Assembly (NCBI GenBank): GCA_963698015.1
Contig: OY969109.1
Coordinates: forward strand, 186,001 to 250,000
Length of the DNA stretch: 64,000 bases
Direction of reading: 5' to 3'
DNA from: VAXT01 sp963698015
Lineage (GTDB): Bacteria; Actinomycetota; Thermoleophilia; Gaiellales; Gaiellaceae
In this document: positions 31,627 to 38,348 of the stretch, piece by piece
How the letters are laid out: every line of letters starts with the position of its first letter
Numbering within the stretch: position 1 is the stretch's first letter
Notes under the pieces: generated by a model
The model's input: the letters and a program-made list of their open reading frames with translations, nothing else
Told to the model about the DNA's origin: nothing
The model's database searches: none
Program-made: the position numbers and the translations under genes

Positions 31627-34487
31627 GCGCGCGTCTCCAGCACTTGGCGGACGATCCGGTCCTGCGCACGTAGGTGGGACGTCGGATAGCCCTCGCTCGG
31701 GCTCGCTCGCCACGGCCGGCCGACGTACCGCAGCGGGCGGCCGTTGACCGCTTCCTCGAGCCGGTGGCGGATCGCCCTCCAGGCGCCCATGTTTTGCGGC
31801 TCCTCTTGGGCCCAGACGACCTCCTCGAGCGACGGGTACGACGCGAGAAGCCGGGCGGCCGGCTCGACCGGGAACGGATACAGCTGCTCGATGCGCGCGA
31901 CGGCGACGTTCTTCGCCTGCGCTCTGAGCGCGTGCCCGACGATGTCGTAGTAGAGCTTCCCGGCGGTCAGGACGAGCCTCGTCACGGCTGCGCGATCCGC
32001 GACCGCCGGATCGTCGAGCACGGGCTCGAAGCGGCCGTGGGCGAGATCGTCCAGCGAGGACGAGGCCTCCTTGAGCCGGAGCAGCCCCTTCGGGGTCATG
32101 ACGATCAGCGGCCTGGCGTTCGGGTCGAGCGCCTGCCTGCGCACGAGGTGGAAGTACTGTGCCGCGGTCGTCGCGTTGACCACGCGGATGTTCTCCTGCG
32201 CGGCGAGCTGAAGGAAGCGCTCGAGCCGGGCGCTCGAGTGCTCGGGCCCGTTGCCCTCGTACCCGTGCGGGAGCAGGAGGGTCAGCCGCGAGGTCTGGCG
32301 CCACTTCGCGAGGCCTGAGACGAGGAACTGGTCGATCACGATCTGCGCCCCGTTGACGAAGTCGCCGAACTGCGCCTCCCAGAGCACGAGCGCCTCGGGC
32401 GCGGTCACCGAGTAGCCGTACTCGAAGCCGAGGGCGGCGTATTCCGAGAGCGGCGAGTTGTACGCCTCGATCGAAGCTGACGCATCGGCGAGGTGCTTGA
32501 TCGGCGCGTGCTGGGCGCCCGTGTGCGCGTCGTGCAGGACGAGGTGCCGGTGCGAGAACGTGCCGCGCTCGGTGTCCTGGCCGGTGAGGCGGATCGGGAT
32601 GCCCTCGACGAGCAGGCTCGCGAACGCGAGCGACTCCGCCTGGCCCCAGTCGATGCCGCCCTGGTCGAGCGCTTCGACTCGCCGCTCGAGCATCTTCACG
32701 AGCTTCGGGTTGACGGTGAATCCTTCGGGGACGCGGACGAGCTCGTCCTGGAGCTCGCGGAGCCGCTCGGCCGGGACGCTCGTCTCGACCGAGCCCTCGG
32801 CGCTGACGGGAGTGCTCTCGCCGCTCGAGGGCTGCGCTCTCGTGAGCGCCGTCTTGAGCGCGTCGTGGGCCGCTCGCATCCGTTCCTGCGTCTCCTTGTT
32901 GAGGCGCTCGGCTTCCTCGGCCGGAACCTCGCCCGCCTCGGCCAGGCGCTGCGCGTAGAGCGCGCGCACGCTTGGGTGGTTCGCGATCCGCTCGGCCATC
33001 AACGGCTGGGTGAACGACGGCTCGTCGCCCTCGTTGTGCCCATGGCGGCGGTAGCCGACGAGGTCGACCACGACATCGCTCCCGAAGCGTCGCCGGAACG
33101 CAAGCGCGAGCCTGATCGCCGAGAGCGCGGCCTCGGGATCGTCCGCGTTGACATGGATGATCGGCGTGTCGAAGCCTTTCGCGAGGTCGCTCGAGTAGCG
33201 TGTCGAGCGCCCATCCGCGGGGTCGGTCGTGAACCCGACCTGGTTGTTCGCGATCAGGTGGAGCGTGCCGCCGGTCGTGTAGCCGACGAGCCGCTGCAGG
33301 TTCAGCGTCTCGGCGACGACGCCCTGGGCGGGGAACGAGGCGTCGCCGTGGATCAGGATCGGCAGCGCCACCGCCGGGTCGTGAGCGCCCGAGCGGGAGG
33401 AGCGATCGGTCTGCTCGGCTCGCGTCACGCCCTCGACGACGGGATCGACGGCTTCGAGGTGGCTCGGGTTCGAGGCGAGGAGCACCGTCGCGTCGCCGGC
33501 CTTCGTCTTGCGGCGGCCGACGGCTCCCAGGTGGTACTTGACGTCGCCGCTCGCCCCTTCCGCACTCGCTGCGATCGCCTCGATGGTGCGCTCGCCCTCG
33601 AACTCGCGCAGGAGCTCCTCGTACGGTCGCCCGATGATGTGCGCGAGGACGTTGAGCCGGCCGCGGTGCGCCATGCCGATCACCACCTCGTGGGCGCCCC
33701 ACTCGACGCCGAGCTCGACGGCTTCGTCGAGCATCGGAACCATCACGTCAAGACCCTCGATCGAGAACTGCTTCTGTCCGAGGAACGCGCGCTTCAGGTA
33801 GTGCTCGAACCCCTCGACCTCGCTCAGCCGCTCGAGGAGCCTGCGCCGCTCGTCGACACTCAACGGCTCCCGGTAGCGGCCGGATTCGATCGCGTGCCGC
33901 AGCCAAGCGCGCTCCTGGTGGTCCGAGATGTGCTCGATCTCGTACGCGATCGTCCCGCAGTAGATCTCTCGGAGCTTCGGCAGAGCGTCGGCGAGTGTCT
34001 CCCCCTCGACCCCGACGCGCAGCACCGAAGCGGGAATGCGAGCCTGGAGCTCTGGCGTGAGCGGCGGCTCGAGCAGCTCCGCTTCGAGGGCGGGGTCGCC
34101 GACTGGCTCCGAGCCGAGTGGATCGAGGTTCGCGGCGAGGTGGCCGTGGGTGCGGATCGCCTTGATCAGCGCCATCGCCGCAGCGAAGCCTCCGACGAGC
34201 ACGTCGTCGGCAACCGGTTCCGGCGGTGCCGCCGGAGGCGACTCTACGCGCTCCGATTCGGGTGCGGGAGCCGGCTCCGAGGGCGCTTCCGCCTGAGGCG
34301 GAGCGCCGTTCTCCTTCAGGCTCTCGACCAGCCGGGCGAGCCCGGGCAGCGCCTCCACGATCGCCGAATCGCCGCTCTCGAACAGCGACCGCCACTCCTC
34401 GGGCACCGCCTCGGGATTCTCGAGGTACTGCTCGAGGAGCCCCTGGGCATAGCCCACGTTCAACCCGTCGACGTCACGCACGCTCAT
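31623..34487 (-). CDS. sucA: 2-oxoglutarate dehydrogenase E1 component
   Basis: A 954-residue enzyme with the E1 N-terminal helix (NVGYAQGLLEQYLENPEAVP), a low-complexity Pro/Glu linker (residues about 65-95), the core TPP-dependent domains (EVVIGMAHRGRLNVLAHI, HLGAVGRRKTKAGDATVLLA, LIHGDASFPAQGVVAETLNL, GHNEGDEPSFTQPL) and the C-terminal part (FSHRHLVLHDAHTGA, LLLPHGYEGNGPEHSSARLE). It decarboxylates 2-oxoglutarate in the TCA cycle. It lacks the E2-like N-terminal acyltransferase domain of mycobacterial Kgd, and no E2/E3 gene is adjacent. Confidence 0.97.
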   Translation of the reverse strand: MSVRDVDGLNVGYAQGLLEQYLENPEAVPEEWRSLFESGDSAIVEALPGLARLVESLKENGAPPQAEAPSEPAPAPESERVESPPAAPPEPVADDVLVGGFAAAMALIKAIRTHGHLAANLDPLGSEPVGDPALEAELLEPPLTPELQARIPASVLRVGVEGETLADALPKLREIYCGTIAYEIEHISDHQERAWLRHAIESGRYREPLSVDERRRLLERLSEVEGFEHYLKRAFLGQKQFSIEGLDVMVPMLDEAVELGVEWGAHEVVIGMAHRGRLNVLAHIIGRPYEELLREFEGERTIEAIAASAEGASGDVKYHLGAVGRRKTKAGDATVLLASNPSHLEAVDPVVEGVTRAEQTDRSSRSGAHDPAVALPILIHGDASFPAQGVVAETLNLQRLVGYTTGGTLHLIANNQVGFTTDPADGRSTRYSSDLAKGFDTPIIHVNADDPEAALSAIRLALAFRRRFGSDVVVDLVGYRRHGHNEGDEPSFTQPLMAERIANHPSVRALYAQRLAEAGEVPAEEAERLNKETQERMRAAHDALKTALTRAQPSSGESTPVSAEGSVETSVPAERLRELQDELVRVPEGFTVNPKLVKMLERRVEALDQGGIDWGQAESLAFASLLVEGIPIRLTGQDTERGTFSHRHLVLHDAHTGAQHAPIKHLADASASIEAYNSPLSEYAALGFEYGYSVTAPEALVLWEAQFGDFVNGAQIVIDQFLVSGLAKWRQTSRLTLLLPHGYEGNGPEHSSARLERFLQLAAQENIRVVNATTAAQYFHLVRRQALDPNARPLIVMTPKGLLRLKEASSSLDDLAHGRFEPVLDDPAVADRAAVTRLVLTAGKLYYDIVGHALRAQAKNVAVARIEQLYPFPVEPAARLLASYPSLEEVVWAQEEPQNMGAWRAIRHRLEEAVNGRPLRYVGRPWRASPSEGYPTSHLRAQDRIVRQVLETRA

Positions 34488-34534
34488 CTCACGTTCGTTC
34501 TACCACCCCCACTCCCTCCGGGAGCGGGTTTCGA

Positions 34535-34804
34535 TCAGTAGATCGGGTTGCTCGTCAGGACCGCGATCGCCATCCCGATCAACCAGGCGGCGCTCGCCAC
34601 GACAACCGCAGCCGCAGCCAGCCGCTTGTGACGGTCTTTTGCGAGCGCCGACGCGATCAGCGCGATCAGAATCGCGAACGGGGCCAGTCGCACCGGGCGG
34701 TACACGATCGCGATCGCACTCGCGGTGAGCGAAATCGCCGCCAGGAAGCCCGCGGCCGTCTCCGCGCCGCTGGAACGGCGCTCCTCGAGGGGCGCCGTGC
34801 TCAC
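34535..34804 (-). CDS. Small membrane protein, three helices
   Basis: An 89-residue protein with a charged N-terminus (MSTAPLEERRSSG) and three predicted membrane segments (AAGFLAAISLTASAIAIVY, LAPFAILIALIASALA, AAAVVVASAAWLIGMAIAV). Start ATG 34804 overlaps the stop of the upstream gene (34801) by 4 bp, so the two are cotranscribed. The function is unknown. Confidence 0.7.
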   Translation of the reverse strand: MSTAPLEERRSSGAETAAGFLAAISLTASAIAIVYRPVRLAPFAILIALIASALAKDRHKRLAAAAVVVASAAWLIGMAIAVLTSNPIY

Positions 34805-35043
34805 GCCTGTCGCCTCGAGCGAACCGCACGTGCCACCCGTGCGTCGCGCCGGTCCGGTCCGCCGTGCGAGCTAGGCACCCGCGGCCTTCGTCGCGGCGGC
34901 CTGCGGGGGCCCGGCTCACGCGGGACCGTGACGCGGGCTCCCTCGAGCGGCTTCGGCTCGGACTTGATCGCCCAGTAGCAGACCCCTGCGAGGTAGAGGA
35001 GCGGCAGCTTCAGGATGATCATCATGAAGAGCAGCTCGACCAC
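34801..35043 (-). CDS. Small single-pass membrane protein with Arg-rich tail
   Basis: An 80-residue protein: one N-terminal membrane helix (MVELLFMMIILKLPLLYLAG, VCYWAIKSEPKP) and a C-terminal disordered Arg/Pro-rich tail. It is translationally coupled to the next small membrane protein gene (ATGA). The function is unknown. Confidence 0.65.
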   Translation of the reverse strand: MVELLFMMIILKLPLLYLAGVCYWAIKSEPKPLEGARVTVPREPGPRRPPRRRPRVPSSHGGPDRRDARVARAVRSRRQA

Positions 35044-35076
35044 GCTGAGAGTGTAAGCGAGTCACGCCGTCCGCGG

Positions 35077-35700
35077 TCAGCCTGCCCAGTAGAGCCGTCT
35101 GACTCCGCTGTAGTCGGGGTTGCCGCGATACGTCCTCGGCCAGGTACCCGTGCCGCAGGCTTCGCACTTGGCCTCGATGATGCGATCCTGGTTGTAGGCC
35201 GTGTTCGCCCAGTAGATCATCCCGATGTGGTTGCTGGCCGCGAACGCGTCCATGTAGATCGTGTTCGCCTTCGCAACGGTCGTATTGGCGGCACCTGCGC
35301 CGGCCTTGAAGTCGGCCGCGGTGTAGGGACCGTGGACATTCTGCATCCACGCGTGGTAGCGGAACCATGGATCGCCGGTCTCGGCGCGCTCCCACCATGA
35401 CTTGAACGTGAATCCCGAGCAGTCCGGGCCCTCGCCGAGAGTGTTCGGATCCTCCGTCGGGTCGCCTGGCGAGTCGTCGACATTGTTGCCGTTCCAGCAG
35501 CCACCGGCCCACTGGTACCCCTCGGCGGCGGCGATGTAGGCGTAGTCGCGGGCATCTGCGCGCGTGACCGGATCCTTGTTGAAGAACGTGTCGTTGCATC
35601 CGTACTGGAAGTGGGTGTGGTACGCGCCCGCCGGCGTGCCGATCACGAGCAGACCGAGCACGAGACCCGCGAGCAAGCCTGTCGCAAGACCCCTTCTCAT
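35077..35700 (-). CDS. Secreted NlpC/P60-like cysteine hydrolase
   Basis: A 207-residue protein from ATG 35700 with a signal peptide (GLATGLLAGLVLGLLVIGTP). The mature part has a probable catalytic Cys in GPDCSGFTFKSWW (about residue 97) and a His in SNHIGMIYW (about residue 162), the order seen in NlpC/P60 peptidases that cut cell-wall peptides. The fold assignment rests on these motifs only. Its start overlaps the stop of the upstream propeller gene, so both are made from one message. Confidence 0.65.
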   Translation of the reverse strand: MRRGLATGLLAGLVLGLLVIGTPAGAYHTHFQYGCNDTFFNKDPVTRADARDYAYIAAAEGYQWAGGCWNGNNVDDSPGDPTEDPNTLGEGPDCSGFTFKSWWERAETGDPWFRYHAWMQNVHGPYTAADFKAGAGAANTTVAKANTIYMDAFAASNHIGMIYWANTAYNQDRIIEAKCEACGTGTWPRTYRGNPDYSGVRRLYWAG

Positions 35701-37046
35701 GTCGTCCCTCCGATCTCGAACTTCGCGATCTCGATCCCCGATCGATCGGACCGCAGTTGATAGAGCGTGTTTCCGCGCAGCCGGAACCGGCTGAGTGATC
35801 CCGACTCGGCCCACTCGGCCGGGGCGACGTCGAAGCTCTGCGCGAGCCCCTCGGGCGCCAGCCTGAGCACGCGAAAGGTCGCGTGCTTCTCGTTCCAGAG
35901 CCGGACGACGACGACCATGCCGTTGCCGTATGGCTCCGCGAGCTGCACCTCGCCGAAGCTCGTCTCGCTGCGAAGCACCCAGGCGCGCTCGACGCGATCT
36001 CCGCGTACGAGGGCGAGCTTCACCTCGGGCGCCGAGGCATGGACCACGACGCCGAGACCACCCCGCGCGATGCGAACGGGTTGCGCCGACGCCAGCTGTC
36101 GCACCTGCGCGAACGGAGGACGTCCAGGCCCGGTCGGGAGCCACATCTCCGACGGGTAGGAATGGACGAGCGGACCGCTCGGACCGATGCGAATCATGTC
36201 TGCGGTCGGTTCCGCCAGCCGCCCAGCGGCGATCGGTGCGCCTGCGGGCGTGAATGCCCGAATCAGGGGGCTGGCCGACGAGTCGAGCACGTAGACGGTT
36301 CCGTCACCATCGACGGCGAGGTCGCCCTCGCCGCCCGTGAACTCGATCGGAACGTGCACGGGCCGAGCTCCGCGTCGCAGCACGACGAGCCTGTGATTGA
36401 CCTGGTCGAGCAGGACGACCGAGCCGTCGGGCGCCACGTCGAAAGCGGACGGGCCGATGCGCGACCGCTCACGCCCGCTGTCCAGCCCGATCGCGGAGTC
36501 GCCACGACCCCAGGAGAAGCCCCGGACGATCGAGGACGGCGCGCGTGCGTGCCCGAACCCCGCGGCGCCCACATCGACCGTCGCCCAGTCATCGAGCGCC
36601 CACACGTGCTGCGGAGCCTCGGCGCCGGCCTCGGGCAGCCTCGCCGTCCGGCCTCGTCCGTTGTCCATCACGACGTAGTAGTCGAACCCCGCTGCCGCGT
36701 CGGCCGCTGGAACGACCGCGGACAGGAGCCCGTCGTCCTCTCGCTCCAGCGGCAGCCTTGCGAACGTCGAACCGCCGGCCGGGCGCACGAAGACCGAGCC
36801 CGACGGCGAGCAATGCGGCCCCGGCTCATCCTTCAGCGCTCCGCAGACGACGTCGTACGAGAGCTCCACCGACCTGCCCGCGCGCGCGATCAACACGGGC
36901 GTGTGCAGGATCTCTCCGAAACCGGCAGCGCGAACGGCCACGGGCTCGGGACTGCTCGCCCCCACCACGTTGACGGTCAGCACGGTGGCTCCGACCAACG
37001 CTCCCAGGACGAAGCCGGCGAGCGGCCATCTCCATTTCTTCTTCAT
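35697..37046 (-). CDS. Secreted or membrane-anchored beta-propeller-like protein
   Basis: A 449-residue protein with an uncleaved-looking N-terminal anchor (WPLAGFVLGALVGATVLTVN) and a long extracytoplasmic domain. Repeated strands such as PSAFDVAPDGSVVLLDQVNH and EGDLAVDGDGTVYVLDSSAS recall NHL-type propellers. GAGG-rich Shine-Dalgarno sequence lies upstream of ATG 37046, and a perfect 6-bp dyad (37059-37076) lies just above it. It is coupled to the NlpC/P60-like gene. Confidence 0.75.
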   Translation of the reverse strand: MKKKWRWPLAGFVLGALVGATVLTVNVVGASSPEPVAVRAAGFGEILHTPVLIARAGRSVELSYDVVCGALKDEPGPHCSPSGSVFVRPAGGSTFARLPLEREDDGLLSAVVPAADAAAGFDYYVVMDNGRGRTARLPEAGAEAPQHVWALDDWATVDVGAAGFGHARAPSSIVRGFSWGRGDSAIGLDSGRERSRIGPSAFDVAPDGSVVLLDQVNHRLVVLRRGARPVHVPIEFTGGEGDLAVDGDGTVYVLDSSASPLIRAFTPAGAPIAAGRLAEPTADMIRIGPSGPLVHSYPSEMWLPTGPGRPPFAQVRQLASAQPVRIARGGLGVVVHASAPEVKLALVRGDRVERAWVLRSETSFGEVQLAEPYGNGMVVVVRLWNEKHATFRVLRLAPEGLAQSFDVAPAEWAESGSLSRFRLRGNTLYQLRSDRSGIEIAKFEIGGTT

Positions 37047-37058
37047 CCCCGCCTCCTC

Positions 37059-37076
37059 GTTGTCTGAAATGACAAC
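37059..37076. promoter_or_regulatory. Palindrome GTTGTC-N6-GACAAC
   Basis: A perfect dyad GTTGTCTGAAATGACAAC sits 13 bp upstream of the propeller gene start and is TetR-operator-like in shape. No matching regulator gene is nearby. Confidence 0.5.
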
Positions 37077-37137
37077 GTAGCGGGCGAAGAATCACATGTC
37101 TGTCACACCTATGCGACGAGAGACGCGCGCGCCCGGC

Positions 37138-37773
37138 TCAGGCGCGTGCGCGCGGGGCCGGCTGAGCGACGCCGATCATCGAATCGCGCGTCACCAGCGC
37201 CGCCAGCTCGGACTCGCTCAGCTCCTCGCTCGCGGCCGGACGGCGCGGCAGCACGAGATACCGCACGTCAGCCGTCGAGTCGAGCACCCGCAGCTCCACG
37301 TCGTCGTCGAGCTCGACCCCGAACTCGGCGAGCACTCCGTGCGGGTCGGAAACCGCCCGCGAACGGTACGGCAGGCTCTTGTACCAGTCCGGCGGCGGCC
37401 CCAGGAGCGCACGCGGATAGCACGAGCAGAGCGTGCAGACGACCATGTGATGGACCGTCTCGGTGTTCTCGACGGCGACGACCACCGGCGACGGGCCCGG
37501 ATCGAGGTCGAGCTCGTGAGCCGCCGCGCGGGCATCGGCGAGCAGGCGCTGCTTGAACTCGGAATCGACCCACGCGCGAGCGACGAGCCGCGCCCCGTCG
37601 GACGGCGAGCGCGAGACGAGGCGGTCGATGTTGCGGCGCACGTCCTCCCTCTGCACGACGCCCTTTTCGACCAGCAGCTCCTCGAGCGCCCGCACACGCG
37701 CGGCCGCCGGCGGCTCGCCGTCGGTCGTGATCGGGTCGTGGGGATGATCGTGATCGTGGCCGTGCTCGCTCAT
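37138..37773 (-). CDS. Cobalt-type nitrile hydratase alpha / thiocyanate hydrolase gamma-like subunit
   Basis: A 211-residue protein with the metal-binding motif VVCTLCSCYPRALLG at about residues 111-125. The Thr in CTLCSC indicates the cobalt rather than the iron (CSLCSC) type. The alpha-family sequence continues with WYKSLPYRSRAVSDPHGVLA and the tail IGVAQP. A His/Asp-rich N-terminus (MSEHGHDHDHPHD) may bind metal before insertion. Its ATG overlaps the stop of the C-half beta gene (ATGA). Nitrile hydratases convert nitriles to amides; thiocyanate hydrolase is built from the same parts. Confidence 0.88.
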   Translation of the reverse strand: MSEHGHDHDHPHDPITTDGEPPAAARVRALEELLVEKGVVQREDVRRNIDRLVSRSPSDGARLVARAWVDSEFKQRLLADARAAAHELDLDPGPSPVVVAVENTETVHHMVVCTLCSCYPRALLGPPPDWYKSLPYRSRAVSDPHGVLAEFGVELDDDVELRVLDSTADVRYLVLPRRPAASEELSESELAALVTRDSMIGVAQPAPRARA

Positions 37774-38048
37774 TCCGCCTCCAGCCAATGCTCGAAGATG
37801 TCGACGCAGGTCGTGTCGCGGGCATGTCGACGGGCGCCGGGCCAGAGCTCGCCCTGCACGAAGCACACCTGGTAGAGCACCTCCTCCGGCAGCCCGTCGG
37901 CGCCGTAGGCACGCGTCTCAGGGTTCCTGAAGCTGCCGAAGACGCGCTCGACACGGCCGCGCTTGCCCTTGACGTACGCGGGAGTCCGATGGTGCCCCTC
38001 GTGCGCCCGTGCCGCGACGCGCACCCGGTCTCCGGCCCGGAACGTCAC
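37770..38048 (-). CDS. Nitrile hydratase beta, C-terminal half (SH3-like) as a separate protein
   Basis: A 92-residue SH3-like domain (FRAGDRVRVAARAHEGHHRT, PAYVKGKRGRVERVFGSFRN, YQVCFVQGELWPGARR, VDIFEHWLE) matching the C-terminal half of the beta subunit of nitrile hydratase. It starts at GTG 38048, overlapping the stop of the N-half gene (GTGA), and ends overlapping the alpha-like gene. Thiocyanate hydrolase and ToyJKL also have the beta chain split in this way. Confidence 0.85.
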   Translation of the reverse strand: MTFRAGDRVRVAARAHEGHHRTPAYVKGKRGRVERVFGSFRNPETRAYGADGLPEEVLYQVCFVQGELWPGARRHARDTTCVDIFEHWLEAE

Positions 38049-38329
38049 TTGAGCCTCGAATCGAGCTCGCCGGGTGCCAGCACGCCCTTCTCGCCGAGGA
38101 TCGCCTCGATCGAGAAGAGCCAGCGCTCGTAGTACGAGGCGTGCTCGTACTCGTCGGGCGGCATGCTCTCGATGCCCCGCCGTAGCTCGTCGACGTTCAT
38201 GAGACTCTCGCCGCTCAGCGTGCTCACGAGCGCGTCCGTCAGCACTTCCCAGTCGGCGAGCTGATGCTCGCTGCGATCGATCGGCGCGTCGGTCGGCCAG
38301 GCGCCGCGGTCGTGCACGGCCCGCTCCAT
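38045..38329 (-). CDS. Nitrile hydratase beta, N-terminal half as a separate protein
   Basis: A 94-residue protein from ATG 38329 with the N-terminal beta-subunit pattern DWEVLTDALVSTLSGE, ELRRGIESMPPDEYEHASYY and ERWLFSIEAILGEKGVL. The Arg in ELRRGIE is at the position of the beta Arg that touches the alpha cysteine sulfinate in known structures. It is first of three genes joined by 4-bp overlaps, the order N-half, C-half, alpha, which is that of scnB-scnA-scnC. An amidase or activator gene was not found next to it. Confidence 0.82.
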   Translation of the reverse strand: MERAVHDRGAWPTDAPIDRSEHQLADWEVLTDALVSTLSGESLMNVDELRRGIESMPPDEYEHASYYERWLFSIEAILGEKGVLAPGELDSRLK

Positions 38330-38348
38330 GTCTCGATTGTACGGGCGG

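Noticed and set aside
31039..33702. 887-codon minus-strand frame covering sucA's 3' half
   Set aside because: It is a wrong-frame reading of sucA; only its last 97 codons, a separate small gene at 31039-31332, look real.
32493..34541. 682-codon plus-strand frame over sucA
   Set aside because: Antisense of the well-conserved E1 gene.
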